NCBI GenBank assembly: GCA_964006375.1
Contig: OZ023266.1
Location: 160,521,292 to 160,585,291, forward strand
Direction: 5' to 3'
Origin: Tillus elongatus
Lineage: Eukaryota; Arthropoda; Insecta; Coleoptera; Cleridae
DNA: 64,000 nt
Below the pieces are notes generated by a model, which was given only the letters and a program-made list of their open reading frames with translations, made no database searches and was not told the origin of the DNA. Made by a program: the position numbers and the translations under genes. Below are positions 1 through 11,640 of this stretch, in pieces. Within the stretch, counting starts at the first letter, position 1. The number at the start of each line of letters is the position of its first letter.

Positions 1-1622
1 AGGAGTCAGGACAAGAGCAAGTTCTGGTGCGCATTTTTTTTAAACAATTGCTGGTATCTCGTCAAGGCCAGAGGCTGTTCTGGTATTAAGAGAGGAGAGC
101 ATCTTTTGTACCTTTTCAGTTTTGAAAATGATATCCCTCATTTTATGCGCGACATTGGGGACTGTTGGTGGTTGTACATTTCGAGGTGGGTTGAAAGTAG
201 AATTACCGGCGAACAACGAGGCAGAAAATTCAGCCTTGCCCAGGGTGGTACAAACGATTTTATCTCCTGAGACAAGAGGTAGAAACGTGCTGTTGCAGAA
301 ATTATTCCCAATAGATTTAACAAGAATCCAGAAGGGTTTGCTGCCACTGGAGCTTAAGAGGACTTTGTTTTTGATGTGGTTATTAAACGAGTTTTTTGCC
401 TCAGAAAGAATGCGGACATAGCGGTTTCTTGCGTCGTTAAATGCTTTACGGTTTTCTTGACTGGGGTTATGTAGAAGCTTTTTGTGAGCTTTGACTGTTT
501 CAAGTCTGGCCTTGTCACAGGATTTAGAGAACCAGGGCTTTTGAGTGGCTGCAGAGGTTTTATGTGTACATGGAATAAATAATTCCACGCCAGCTTGGAT
601 AATTTCGGTGACGTTTTGTGAGATATCAGAGGGGCCAGGATGAGAGAAGCAGACAGACGCCCATGGAAATGAGGAAAAGTAATCTCGCATTTCGTCCCAG
701 TTTGCGGAGTTTTTGTGCCAAAAGATGCGTGGGTGTGATGACTGTGTGACCTCGGGTTGCATTGCGCAGGAAGCAGTGACCATGCCGTGATCTGAGCGAC
801 CCAGGGGGGCGGTGACTGATATCTTATAGCAGTCAGGATTTTTAGTAAGAAGGAGATCCGAGGGATTTGAGCTGTGTGTTGGGATGCGAGGAAAGTAAGT
901 AGGTTGCTGAACCACATTGGCTAAAGAATTGCTGACTGCAAAGGCCTCCGCTGCTCTTCCTTGTGGATCGGTTTTTGAAGATCGTAGCCATTTCTTATTA
1001 TGGACATTGAAGTCACCAAGTGACCTCAAAAGGAGGATATTCAGAAATCAGATGGTCGGTTTTTTCAGAAAGGTTGTCAAAGAGCTGGACAAATTTGTTG
1101 TCAGAAGGTGACCGGTAAATGCAAGAGATGAATTTAGTTGCAGCCCTGAGAGAGAGTTTCAACCAAAGTATGTCTTTTCTTCCAGCCTCTAAATTGGGGA
1201 GTCTGGTGCAGAGTAGATTGCTACGGACGTACGCGCACACGCCTCCATGCAATATAAAAGAAGTAAGGAGCTCATACCCCGGGAAATTAAGGTGATTAGT
1301 GGCTGTTTTGGCCCTGATTTGAGTTTCGATTAGGAAAAGGAGTTGGGGCCTATTAGCCTGAAGGAAATGGTGGACGGAGTTCAGGTTAGAATTTAGGCCA
1401 CATATATTCGAGAAAGATATGTTAAATCTATTTTACCTCCGGAATCTTTTGTACAAGGAGGAGCCATCATCATTTTTGCTTATAAGGGAAACCGACTCAT
1501 ACACCAGAACCGGAAACGTCCGTTGGGACTTCACTGGTCCCTTGATGTAAGGGGTAGTACCTCCTCGGGCGTGAAAAAATCCTTGAATATCACGTAAAGG
1601 AAAATTACACTACCACCTACCT
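1..1622 (-). mobile_element. LINE copy L-1 (CR1/Jockey-type non-LTR retrotransposon), 5' part
   Basis: Non-LTR retrotransposon on the minus strand, running off the left window edge. Its 5' end at about 1620 matches the start of copy L-4 (about 55762 on the plus strand), so this is probably close to the family's natural 5' boundary. It covers the 5' leader, the APE-type endonuclease and the start of the reverse transcriptase. Four more copies of the same family lie in the window (L-2 to L-5). The CR1 or Jockey group is inferred from general RT and EN motif style; the exact clade is uncertain. Confidence 0.85.
40..1252 (-). pseudogene. LINE L-1 endonuclease/RT polyprotein, broken
   Basis: Two overlapping minus-strand reading frames (1013-1252 and 40-1029) encode an APE-type endonuclease, a linker and the first RT residues. 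Visible landmarks are AYVRSNLL, CIYRSPSDNK, GDFNVHNKKWL (conserved GDFN) and SDHGMV (catalytic SDH). A linker follows, then ASGLDEIPAIV at the RT start. The frames break just before GDFN: compared with L-4 (EVTIFGDFN) a few bases are missing, giving EVTW and a stop. A second break follows AIV, in a homopolymer run. Such endonucleases nick genomic DNA for target-primed reverse transcription. This copy is inactive. Confidence 0.85.
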
Positions 1623-1629
1623 GCTTGAA

Positions 1630-1915
<286 letters not shown>

Positions 1916-2690
1916 TAGACATTTGTAAGCCAAACACAATCTACATTTTTACATAATGTAATTGATTGTGAATCATTAACTATGTATTAACAAGAGACAA
2001 CTTTATGTAAAAACATAGAGAAAAATAATTATTTTATCTATCATAAATGGTAAAATGAAATAGTCTCCACTGCAATGTCAATTAAAACAAAAGCTGATGT
2101 TCGTAGCATTATAATTTCAACTCAAAACAAACAATTTCCAATATATTAACAGTTCTGGCGTTTTCATTTCGCAGACGGGCATTGTTTCCAGTGCAGAGGA
2201 TGCGTCACTGTGAATTTTGTTATCGGCAAGATTTATGTATCGATATGGCTGCCATGTCCTGTCAATAAACGTTACATCTACAGACAATGGAATAAAAATA
2301 AATTTATTTAGGCTGGCAGTTTTACGGCCGATGAGACTGATAATGAAACTAAAATTTTCGCAATTTTCTCATTTTAATTGTGACTCATAGTTTCACGCAT
2401 CAATCAAAGTTTTGGTGCAGCTGCTACGTTGTTATTGCATCGATCAATCATGAATTTGGCAACGCGGATAACACGAATTTAACCCCTTGTTAAATAATTA
2501 ATGTGTAACTATAGGGTCATTAAAAATGTTTCAGTTGGACTTAAGATCATAATGGTCGGTTCCAGGCTCAGTTAAAACCACATTGAAGAGAATTCCGCTT
2601 TGACCAGCATAATAACAGTGGTTGTATAAAAAATGAATGGATAAGGCGACTTAGAATATCATATTATGTTAATAATCTATTATCAAACTA
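1916..2690. other. AT-rich DNA, nothing recognised
   Basis: No coding frame of interest, RNA gene or repeat structure was recognised here. The base composition is like the rest of the inter-element DNA. Confidence 0.5.
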
Positions 2691-3214
2691 GAGCGTTTAT
2701 ATCCACCATTTCCTGTTAATTATAAGTACACTTGGAGAACTCAAATCACCACAACACATATTTTTTAAAGACCGTACGATCGTTTCACTGACCACGTCAG
2801 CATCATCAGAGGATGAAAAATTCTTCAACTAAATTAAAAGCTATAGTGTATTTATATCACACCTCGGTAGAGGAACGAAGCCGAGGTAAAAATTTTAGTC
2901 GGAGACCCATCCCTTGTCTATTGTGTCAGTATTGCATGGACGAGGTCAACGAACTACTTTAATCTTCTGGTTGACAAATTTTATGAGATTTTATCTAATT
3001 TAAATGATAATGTGCTTAAAATTAAAGGTGCCACGATATTTAAGGAAGCTCACGTTCTTTTTGATCTATAAATTCACTATGTGAATATTGGAACCCGTGA
3101 CGAGCGCCGGCAAACACATCTGGCGAACAGACCAATAACTACCGCACATCTTTAAAAAAACGCCTGTTTTGCATATAATGTTAAATTTAACAAAGGATGA
3201 ATATTCCAACTAAA

Positions 3215-3322
3215 ATTCTACATAAAAGCAAGTATTTATATTGATTTCCCATTCTACATAAAAACAACTATTTATATTGATTTACCATTTTACATAAAAA
3301 CAAGTATTTATATTGATTCCTT
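3215..3322. repeat. 36-bp tandem repeat, three copies
   Basis: Three head-to-tail 36-bp units, each beginning ATTCTACATAAAA or ATTTTACATAAAA and ending near TATTGATT. They lie inside the non-coding 3' region of PLE-A. No function is evident. Confidence 0.9.
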
Positions 3323-3486
3323 AGATACAAAGAAAACGGAAGGGGATCTCTAAGTCGAGAACTCAATGTAGAGCCTAGTATTTGTATAGACCGGCCGAGT
3401 TATTGACAATAGTTTATTATTCAGCTCGACAGATTAGGACTGTTTAGTTGGTCAAATGCAAAGTGAGAATAAAGGGCTTAAAATTA

Positions 3487-3771
3487 AAGGTACTGCACGA
3501 TTCAATGACGTTTTGTAATCGACCTTGATATATAAATGCTTTCATAAGCATCAAGCATAGTTTGATGTCTAACATTTTTGACAAGTTTCAAACTTTCCTT
3601 GTCAATGTGGTGATTATTATCCCATATATGTTGTGCCACACATGATTTGTCTACCGTACCATATCGTAAATGTGCGAGATGTTCACGAAATCTGGTGGCT
3701 ATGTTTATCTTGGTTTGACCCAAGTATTTAAGATTGCAATCTTTGCAACTTATCTCATAAATACCTGACAT
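3487..3771 (-). pseudogene. PLE-A GIY-YIG endonuclease domain
   Basis: The minus-strand frame carries SGIYEISCKDC, then YLGQTK, RFREHLAHLRYG and AQHIWDNNHHIDKESL. This is the pattern of the Penelope-type GIY-YIG nuclease: GIY, a YIG-like YLG, the catalytic Arg on the following helix, and the CxxC zinc-knuckle-like pair. The enzyme would nick DNA to prime reverse transcription. The reading frame shifts near the C-terminus (Y-E-S-I then out of frame), and stops separate it from the RT part, so it is non-functional. PLE-B has a very similar domain at about 15405-15568. Confidence 0.85.
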
Positions 3772-4195
3772 TTTAGTAGCTTTGTCTTTGTTTTCGTATT
3801 ACCCAATAAATTGTTTAAATTACTTTTCTTCGAAAAAGTCAAATGTAAATCGGCTTTCTTAAAAATACTTCTTTCCAAACCCTTTGTGATGCATGGTAGA
3901 CACACACACATTTTTCCCTATTTTAACTTTCTTAAATGTCCTGCATTCAGATATCATTTTCTTTGTTCTGTGTTTTTTTCCACTAAACAATCGGAAAAAC
4001 CGTTATATCTCGCCACGTTTTTTATGTACTTTAAATCTATATTAAATCTACTTTTACTTAACGGAAAATTTATCAATCTGTTTACCAATAAATTTAAACT
4101 AACCGCTTTTTGTCCAATGATGTGAGTCGTTTGGAATGTAACTAATAGTGGCAGTTTCCTTCCCGTAGATATCGAATTCAGACGAGTCATTATTT

Positions 4196-4455
4196 TTAAT
4201 AATTAGTGCATCTAAAAAAGGAAGTTTTGTTGTTGATATCAATTTTGTGGGTTATTTGTATTGTATCAAATTGACAATTTAGTTTTTCAGTAAATTCTTC
4301 AACCTTGCATATATTTGTCTCAAACACTGCAAATATATAGTCAACATAACGAAACCAAACTATAACGAAGGTCTGCAATAAAAGGAGATAATGGATTGCC
4401 CATTGCCATGTCTTCAGTTTGTTCAAAAAACGCATTGTTAAATTGGAAAATATTT
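4196..4455 (-). pseudogene. PLE-A reverse transcriptase fragment
   Basis: On the minus strand one frame reads FNNAFFEQTEDMAMGNPLSP, the highly conserved Penelope RT block before the catalytic box. After a frameshift the next frame reads WFRYVDYIFAVFETN. The catalytic box of this family is RYVDDIF, so the second aspartate has become tyrosine. Frameshift and catalytic substitution make this an inactive relic. The connector between RT and GIY-YIG is littered with stops. Confidence 0.85.
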
Positions 4456-4459
4456 TGTA

Positions 4460-5885
4460 TTCCCTGCAGATTCGCGGGCTCGCGAAGTCTAACCTCATTT
4501 CATGCATGGGCTCCTTCACGATCACCTGAATTATGCAGTGGCCCCTGAAGCCTGGGTTGATCTTCAGTCTACCATTGCAGGCTAGTCTGTATAGCCCTAG
4601 TCTGGCCTTCCCCATAATAACTAAGTGTAGGGAGGGCAGATCCCGCAATATCTCCATGGCGACTGTTGGGGTTGAAGACATAGCCCCTATGATGCCTAGG
4701 CAAGCCATCCTTTGGATCTTGCCTAGTATCTGGCACTGGATTGTGTCACCTTAAGTCACCAGACCAGTGCCGCGTATGCCAACGATGGTCTAACCACCCT
4801 TGTGTACAGCCAGTGGTCCATAGCAGGTCTTGGTCCCCACGTTTTTACATATAGCCGCCTAATGACGGCTAGGGTCATGACTGCCTTACGCAGTATTTTT
4901 TCAACGTGACTATTTCAGGTTAGCTTAGAGTCCAATACGACCCCAAGAAATTTTACCTCCCTGGCCATTGTAATGTTCCTACCGTATAGAGTGAGAGTTT
5001 TGTGGCTCTTCCACTTCCTCCTCCTCGTAAACGGTATGACGGTTGCTTTCTCGGGGCTCACCTCGAGCTTTTGGCCAACCATTCACCTTTCCACCACTTT
5101 CAGTGCTGTCTGCATGCGCTCCCACACTGATTGTGTAACCTTTCCTCGGACTATGATGACAATGCCGTCCGCATAGTCATGTACCTCATACCCCCTCTCG
5201 AGAGCCTCCCTGACAGGTCGTCCACGACCAGGCACCATAGCAGGGGAGACAGAACGCGCCCCTGCGGACAGCCTGCTACGACCCCCGCCAGCAGAGTCCC
5301 TCCCGCGAGTGGGGTGAATACCGCCCTGTCGCTGAGCATAAAACCGATCCATCTGCAGCAGGTCTCCTCTATTCCACGCTCCCTGATAGCTGCCAGAACC
5401 GATCCGAATGAGGTGTTGCTGAAGGCCCTCTCTTTGTTTAGGAAGGCCCCCAGCTCCACCTCCTTGTTCTCCAGCGTATTCTCCAGTTTCAACACTAGTT
5501 GGTGCAGTGCTGTTTCTGTTGAGACTCCTGCTGTGTATGTATATTGTCCGCAGTGTAGGGGATATGTTTCCAGTACACCGCCGCTAATGTGCCGGTCGAG
5601 CAGTTTCTCCATTGTTTTTAGCAAAAAGGACATGGAACTTATTGGCCTCAGGGACTTTTTCTGGTATGTTGCACGCCCAGGTTTAGGAATGAAAACAACC
5701 CTGACCAGTCTGCATGCCCTCGGAATGTACCCTAGAGCCAGTCTGGCCCTCATAATGAGGGTAAGCGCCGGCGCCAGTATATTTATACCCTGTTGGAGCA
5801 TGATGGGCATTACTGGAGAACTACATGTATTTAAATTCTGGAAATTGGTATGGTCGACACAAGCTTTGTTTTTTAAATCAAACAC
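4460..5885 (-). mobile_element. R1-like LINE fragment
   Basis: Minus-strand non-LTR retrotransposon fragment with a partial RT and downstream region, truncated on both sides. It joins PLE-A at about 4455 and another LINE scrap at about 5885. Its protein (FIPKPGRA, LRPISSMSFLLKTMEKLLDR, GCPQGRVLSPLLW) differs clearly from the L-1 to L-5 family. The R1/I-group assignment rests on general resemblance and is tentative. Confidence 0.75.
5083..5885 (-). pseudogene. R1-like reverse transcriptase, catalytic residues lost
   Basis: Two overlapping minus-strand frames (5151-5885 and 5083-5352) cover RT motifs. GYIPRACRLVRVVFIPKPGR and SLRPISSMSFLLKTMEKLLD are the N-terminal fingers. LGAFLNKERAFSN is motif A, where the family has Asp in place of the Asn at the catalytic position. 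GCPQGRVLSPLLW is the next block. HDYADGIVI is the active-site box, where YADD has become YADG. Downstream, in other frames, remnants such as REVKFLGV and HVEKIL continue to about 4700. Both catalytic aspartate sites are changed, so the copy is dead. Confidence 0.8.
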
Positions 5886-6095
5886 CCTGTATAGTATTAG
5901 CTTTTTGAATTACTCGTTCAAGATAGAAACATGCCGTTTTCACTATCCCATAGAGCATAAAAATTCCGACATACTGTTCTAAACACAATACGATTTTGAA
6001 CAAATACGTAAGAACTCCGAATATTTCATTACAAATTCTTTTCAATGTCTTGGCCTTGACTCCATCATTACCTGGCGATTTATTTTCTTTTAATT
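5880..6095 (-). pseudogene. LINE reverse transcriptase N-terminal scrap
   Basis: A minus-strand frame contains QLKENKSPGNDGVKAKTLKR, the KSPGxDGI-type block at the start of many LINE RT domains, followed by a plausible helix (ICNEIFGVLTYLF). It does not match the L-1 to L-5 family or the adjacent R1-like fragment and is probably a third LINE lineage. It ends at the R1-like fragment on one side and at TA-core sequence on the other. Confidence 0.55.
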
Positions 6096-6870
6096 GATAT
6101 ATTGTATAATAACGGATATATTGTACTTGACCGTAAAAATGCGTCACCCTGTATATATGTAAATAGATAAAAACTGAAAATAACCCCAGATATGGGTTCA
6201 AGGGGGCCTAGTTCCGGCTCATTTGAAGAAATCTTTTAAAAGTTCCAAAGTCGCAGTCTCTTGTTCAGCGAATTTTTTCTACTCAAATTCGGAAAACATT
6301 ATAGACTATTAAGCCAGAAACTATATAACGAAAACTATTGCCAAAAGATCAGAGAAGGGGTCTATTTGAAATGAATTTTCTGGAAATATTTTAGTAAAAT
6401 GAAGGACATTCACAGTTGTAGCTGAATTTAAGGGTTTGTTAAATACTCTTCTTATGACAGTTGGTCTACAAGACTCGTTTTCGTTTTAGGTTATTTGCCT
6501 AAATGTTGTCAATTGTGACGTTTCTAATCGCGACTTTGACGTTTTAAGAGAAAAACCCTAAAAATTATTTCTTCAAATGCCTATAACTTTTTTTTCTTTT
6601 AACTTACAGATCGAAATTTTGGTACATCGTTTACCTTTAATGATATAAACCTGCGCGTCAAATTAGGTTGCCATTACTTTGTTAGTTTTGGGATATACAA
6701 AATTTCCAAATTGAAACACAAAACTTTCCGGCGAAAAATGGGCCGATTTTCCTGGATAACAAACTAGTTCAAGCCACTTGCAAAAGGAAGGACCTCACTA
6801 AATTTGATCAAAATCGGCCTATTATTTTTCATACCAAAATTCACTCAGATAAAATTTAGTATTGATTTCG
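6096..6870 (+). mobile_element. TA-core element, middle part without TA array
   Basis: Matches the conserved middle of the family in order: AGGGTGACGC-type segment (here GCGTCACCCTGTATATATG), the ATATGGGTTCAAGGGGGCC block, TTGACGTTT...CTTTGACGTTTT, GGTTGCCATTACTTTGTTA and AACAAACTAGTTCAAGCCACTTGC. It stops near the point where the TA array would normally start. No array and no terminal hairpin are present. Confidence 0.75.
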
Positions 6871-7735
6871 GAATAATTAAATGTTTGACGAGAAAACAAA
6901 GCTTTTATGTAATTTCGCTCTCATAGCGCACTCGCTGCGTCATGACCTTAATAATCTATTCACCTGGGACAAAGAATCAAATTTGTACTACCGTCCTGAA
7001 AGAGAATTCAGTCGTCTGTTTACCTTTTAAACTACAACCGTGAGATTTAACTGACACATTTTTCATCTCAGACGTTATTAAATGTAACCAGAGACAACCT
7101 TAATACATCCTGAAATTAATTTGATTAAGACAAAAAGCTCTGCTGATGTAGTTTTACCGGCGTACATTCTCTCTTCTCTTTCACCACTTAAGCATGGCAG
7201 GTATAAAGTGGGAGAAATATGCGTATAAAACGCGGTTACGTGCCCAGGTTATAAGAAGTGCCGGTAAAAGCACACCGTCATCTTTATTCCGATAGTGTAG
7301 GCTTTTAAGCATCCCCACAGCACGGTATACTATTATAGTGCTCTCCGGGTGAACCTCTCTACACACACGAGGTCTCCCTATCTCCCTGTATATATAGACA
7401 CAGTGTCACCGAGACCCGGCCATCTACATCTAATAAAATTCAATGAGACTTTCTCGTTTCATTAGCTATTTAAATAAACTTCCGCCAGTGTGGCCTACAC
7501 TTTGCATGTTCGCTTGTAGTAAGTTTATGGATTTCCTTGGTTTCCGTTATTACGCTCATGCATTAGTTATATCTAAGGACAACAGAATTATTCTGTAGAG
7601 TTATGATTTGATGTAAAAAATATCACACAGTGTTTACTGTAGATTAAATAAAATATGATATCGTAATGTACACTGGACAACATTAGTAAGATTGTTCCTA
7701 AACGTCAAAATGTTTGTGGTTGACATCTTCGGGTG
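6871..7735. other. Mostly unrecognised DNA with a decayed hairpin end
   Basis: At about 6912-6942 the sequence CATAGCGCACTCGCTGCGTCAT resembles the hairpin end of the 310-bp unit. The rest holds no recognised gene or repeat. Confidence 0.4.
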
Positions 7736-7739
7736 AGTT

Positions 7740-7850
7740 GAATAAAAAGGCCTTTTCTTTCCAAAGAAATGTTTTATTCCTTGTCCCGACGCGTGTCGAC
7801 CTTTTCAACTGGTCATCCTCAGGAAAATCTAGAAGTTTTCAAAAGGCTTG
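7740..7850 (-). mobile_element. Possible Penelope-like 3' terminal segment
   Basis: Read on the minus strand: GAGGATGACCAGTTGAAAAGGTCGACACGCGTCGGGACAAGG, then AATAAAAC. A GAxGATGACC...GAAAxG followed by a GTCG/CGACG-rich stretch is the style of Penelope-like terminal repeats and resembles the PLE signatures at 2730-2820 and 17703-17782. No protein remains, so the call is an inference. Confidence 0.4.
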
Positions 7851-7919
7851 TGAGAAAAACTTAGTTTTCCGGTAGGCTGCTTCTGCGAGGGCACAATACA
7901 GAGTATAAAAGATAAAAAG

Positions 7920-8240
7920 TCTGGACGCAGCAAGTGCGTTATGATTGTGAATTTTCATAACAATGTTTCACTCGAATAGCAAATATGTGTTTTTTTAAGA
8001 AAGCAGACATCAAATTTGGTTACCAGTATAACATATACAGTAGAAACAATATACCATATTCAAGGAAAATAACGTTACTGTTTGAAAATCTACAAAAAAA
8101 ATTCGAAAATAAACTTTAAATGTTACCGAAAAAACTAGTTTCCCGGCCAACGAACCTTATAGGTTAATAGCAAATTGAGCTATTCAAATTTGAGGCATTC
8201 GATAAAAATTCGCTACAATAACGCACTTGCTGAGTCGCGA
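7920..8240 (+). repeat. 310-bp hairpin-ended unit (MITE-like)
   Basis: Begins TCTGGACGCAGCAAGTGCG and ends in the inverted version CGCACTTGCTGAGTCGCG, with the conserved interior TTGGTTACCAGTATAAC. Each end carries the small palindrome ACGCA-5 nt-TGCGT. The unit recurs at 15572-15888, 23630-23932, 37965-38252 and 41925-42242. Confidence 0.85.
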
Positions 8241-8483
8241 ATTTGAGTCGCGAATTTATTTTCTTACAAACATGCATTATAATTTCGTGATCGAAATTCC
8301 ATACATTTAAGGTCAGCTCAGAACTGATACTGACCGGGGGAATCCGTCTGTCTAATTAAACCAAATCATTGTTTAATCTATTTCAACTTAGCAGATTTTT
8401 GTGGCTAACGAATTTATCCAAGCTACTGGCAAAAGGAAGGTACTTACCAAATCTGATCAAAAATTTTTTGAGTTATCGGTGTG

Positions 8484-8486
<3 letters not shown>

Positions 8487-8561
<75 letters not shown>
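8487..8561. repeat. (TA)n microsatellite
   Basis: TA array of about 75 bp between GTGTGATACA and TTGAAACATATGAAAATTG. Confidence 0.98.
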
Positions 8562-8563
<2 letters not shown>

Positions 8564-8711
8564 AAACATATGAAAATTGAAACTGACCCCGGATATGTGT
8601 TCTCAGGGGCCTGATTAGTGCTTATTTGAATAAATTTTTTCAAAATGCAAAAGTCGGGATCTCCTCGTTAGTGGATTTTTTTTAAAGAAAATTCACTAAA
8701 ATGACCCATGG

Positions 8712-10183
8712 CAGAGGGTACGTATAGCTCTCTTCTGAATAGAGTCCAGGATAGCGAATGTAGAAGCGGCAGCGGCACCTCAGATGTGGGAGCAGTATTC
8801 GAGTTTTGGCCTTATTTGTGAAGTATATAAGGTATAGAGATTATCTGGCAAAAAGTATTTGCGAGCCCTGAAGAGAAAACCTAATTTCTTAGCAGCCGCT
8901 TCTGCAATTGATGTGACATGTTGGTGCCAAATGAGATTTCGATCCACAGTAATGCCAACAAGTGAAAAGGACTCATTACTGTAAATAACTTGGTTGTTCA
9001 TTGTGATGGGTCTAGGGCTGGTGTATCTCTTATGAGAAAGAAAGCAAGACTGTGATTTGGTGGGGTTGAATTGTACAAGATTTCTACTTCCCCAGTCTAA
9101 TATTTTTTGGAGATCCACGGAGACAGAACCCTCCATGAGTCTGCGATCCTCATCTAATTGGGCTAAAGAGACAGCCTTAGAATATTGTAAATTTGAGTGG
9201 AGGGTGCTGTCGTCCGCGTAACTGTGAACTGGGTTGGATGTGCTAGAGATGTGGTCATTGATGTGGAGAAGAAACAAACTAGGAGCTAAATCCGAACCTT
9301 AAGGGACTTCTGCATTAATTGGATACAGTTTAGAGGAATGGACATCCACGACAACAGAAATGCTCTGGTTAGAGAGGAAATTTGCTGTCCAGGTACAGAG
9401 TATTGGTGCTAGGCCATAGGCCAGAAGATTATTAAGCAGCGCTACGTGCCATACCTGGTCGAATTCTTTGGATATGTCTAGAGCGACAATCTGGGATTCA
9501 CCGTGCAGTTCCATAGACTTGTTCCAACAATGGGTGGCAAACGAAAGGAGGTCGGCAGTTGATCTGCGCTGACGGAATCCATACTGCCTGTCGTGAATTA
9601 GACTGTTTTTCAAGAAATTTCAGTAATTCGGTGTTTATATAATTTTCCATCACTTTAGAGAGGACTGAAAGGAGAGAAATAGACCTGTTGGGGACGGGTT
9701 GTACTAGAGCAGACTTCCAGTTACTATAGAATATGCCTCTATTGTAAGATGTCTGAAACAGACGAGTCTGGGCAGGAGCAAGTTCTGGTGCGCATTTTTT
9801 GAGAACAATTGCTAGGACCTCGTCAAGGCCAGAGGCTTCCTTGGTATTAAGAGAAGAGAGCATCTTTCGTACCTTTTTTAGTTTTGGAAATAATATCCGT
9901 CATTTTAGGCGCAATATTGGGGACTGTTGGTGGTTGAACATTTGGAGGTGAGTTGAGAGTAGAATTGCCGGCGAAAAACAAGGCAAAAAGTTAATCCTTG
10001 CCCAGGGCGGTAGAAACAATTTCATCCCCTGAAACAAGAGGCGGGAACATGTTCTTGCAGAAATTATTCCCAATAGATTTAACAAGAGTCCAGAAGGGTT
10101 TGCTGCCGTTGGAGCTTGAGAGGACTTTGTTTTTGATGAGGTTATTAAACGAGTTTTCTGCATCAGAAAGAATGCGGACATAG
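8712..10183 (-). mobile_element. LINE copy L-2, internal fragment
   Basis: Minus-strand copy of the L family covering the linker, RT and the start of the region after RT. It is truncated at both ends: downstream it stops where other copies continue with the 3' UTR, and upstream the endonuclease is absent. It is bounded by TA-core sequence at 8705 and by unrecognised DNA at about 10184. Confidence 0.9.
8780..9863 (-). pseudogene. LINE L-2 reverse transcriptase, frameshifted
   Basis: Three minus-strand frames together give most of an RT. At 9498-9863: KEASGLDEVLAIVLKKCAPE and SVLSKVMENYINTELLK. At 9299-9613: HDRQYGFRQRRSTADLLSF and VALDISKEFDQVWH (motif A, consensus SKAFD). At 8780-9277: NPVHSYADDSTLHSNLQYS (intact YADD box), NPTKSQSCF and LYTSQIRPKLEYCSHIW. 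A deletion removes the PKKGSKALPSN segment (here VQPVPNRSISLL). The catalytic aspartates persist, but frameshifts prevent a product. Confidence 0.9.
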
Positions 10184-10980
10184 TGTCTGAAATCAATTAT
10201 GAAAATCGCATTTTCAATTTTTTTGCGTTGTTATTTTTGTAGTATGTGGAATGAAAAAAATATTTAAAATAATCTTTGTGGGATGTCTGTCAGATATGAC
10301 CAGAAAAAAAACATGCATATTGTCTATTTAAACTGCCAGGAAGAGAAAAAACATGCAAATTGTCTATTTAAGCTGCCAGGAAGAGAAAAAGACATGCAAA
10401 TTGTCTATTTAAGCTGCCAAGAAGAGACCCAGAAAGGATCTGTTTGATGTCAATTATCTGTAAATATTTTAGTCAAACGAGGAACAATTGAAACAAAATA
10501 GATGTTCATCTGTATTTAGTATGAGATGGCGTCACAAAGTAAGACCAACAACAGCTAATGAGCTAGGTTAAGCCTGTTGTAAAAAAAATCAGGTGAAAAG
10601 TGGAAAAACTCGACAATAATTTCTCTCCGTCGGACTTCACACAGAAGGTCGCATACAAGCTACGCAGGAAAATTGTTTTGTCATTCCGTGCACCAAAACA
10701 AACTGATTAAATGGAGTAAATATAATACATCAACTGATTAATGTGGTCAATTTAGCACAATATCTGGTTCAGTGTAAACGTTATTCTGGCTACCAGTGTT
10801 GCCATAACTTCATTAACAGTAATTGAATTGTTTTTCAATAGGATTATTGCAACATGGCCACCAGAGAGAATACAACCCACTTTCATCGCTGAATTATGTA
10901 TTAACAACGGAATAGTTATCACGGTCACTGACACTCTGGATATGTTAATATTGGTTATGCTAGAAGGCCAGTTATCAAGT
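10184..10980. other. Unrecognised DNA with a short tandem repeat
   Basis: Apart from the tandem repeat at 10311-10427, no gene or element was recognised. Short open frames here have no family resemblance. Confidence 0.5.
10311..10427. repeat. 40-41-bp tandem repeat, three copies
   Basis: Three units beginning ACATGCATATTGTC or ACATGCAAATTGTC, each containing CTATTTAA and GCCAGGAAGAGA. The copies are almost identical, so the expansion is recent. Confidence 0.93.
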
Positions 10981-10984
10981 TACA

Positions 10985-11459
10985 AAAGTCTGGACGCAGC
11001 AAATGCGTTATGGTAGTGAATTTTCATTTAAAAAAAAATTTAATAACAATTAAGTGAATTTTTATCAAATGCTTCAATTTTGAATAACTCAATTTTCTAT
11101 ATACTTAGAAAGTTCAATTTTGGTATGTAGTTAGGTTATTCCTAAGGCAACATATACACCAAATTTCATTTACATACCTTTGTAATTTTTGGAAAAAAAA
11201 TTTTTTACGAAAGAAAAATCAAAATTTAAATAACTCATTTTTTTATAAACTTAGAAAGTTGAATTTTGATACGTAGTAAGGCCTCTCCCAGGGCAACATA
11301 CCCTTTAAATTTCACTAAAATAGCTTTGTAATTTTCGGGGAAAAAGATTGCCGGAAAAGCCTTTCCGATTTTCCTGGCTAACGAACTTATCCACGCGATT
11401 AATAAAAGAAAGGCACTTGCCGAGTTTCATCGAAATCGGTTAATTAATTTTTGAGTTAT

Positions 11460-11540
<81 letters not shown>

Positions 11541-11640
11541 GGGTCCTAATTCGCGCTCATTTGAAAAAAAATGTGCAAAGTCTCACCATAGATACCTCTC
11601 TATTACTGAATTTTTTTAAACAAAAATTCACTAATATTTT
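10985..11640 (+). mobile_element. TA-core element, partial, with internal duplication
   Basis: Starts with one hairpin end (AGTCTGGACGCAGCAAATGCG). It then holds two diverged copies of a segment of about 145 bp (near 11089 and 11234: AACTCA...ACTTAGAAAGTTxAATTTTG), the GATTTTCCTGGCTAACGAAC block, a TA array and a tail ending near ATTCACTAAT. Confidence 0.75.
11462..11539. repeat. (TA)n microsatellite
   Basis: TA array of about 78 bp between GAGTTATCGGA and CGGGTCCTAATTCGCG. Confidence 0.98.

Larger units (their letters stand above)
2690..4455 (-). mobile_element. Penelope-like element A (PLE-A), degenerate
   Basis: A minus-strand retroelement with Penelope order: the RT end (about 4196-4455), a connector, a GIY-YIG endonuclease (3487-3771) and then non-coding 3' sequence. 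The 3' part includes a segment at about 2730-2820 that reads on the minus strand CTGATGATGCTGAC...GAAACGATCGT...GAGTTCTCCAAG. Nearly the same arrangement occurs in PLE-B at 17703-17782, so this is a family 3' signature. The upstream (RT N-terminal) part is missing at about 4455, where an unrelated LINE begins. Confidence 0.8.
7915..8705 (+). mobile_element. TA-core element, nearly complete, short middle
   Basis: Contains the left unit with both hairpin ends (7925-7960 and 8205-8236), a shortened middle, a TA array, the ACTGACCCCGGATATGTG tail block and the terminal palindrome at about 8668-8701 (GTGGATTTT...AAAATTCAC). LINE L-2 begins about 10 bp beyond the hairpin. Confidence 0.85.

Noticed and set aside
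4533..4754. Small plus-strand frames between 4.5 and 5.2 kb
   Set aside because: They are antisense to the C-terminal part of the R1-like LINE.
5131..5982. 283-residue plus-strand open frame
   Set aside because: It is antisense to the R1-like reverse transcriptase and shows no domain of its own.
10311..10427. Regularly spaced 40-bp repeats as a CRISPR array
   Set aside because: The units are contiguous tandem copies without unique spacers, and the DNA is eukaryotic.
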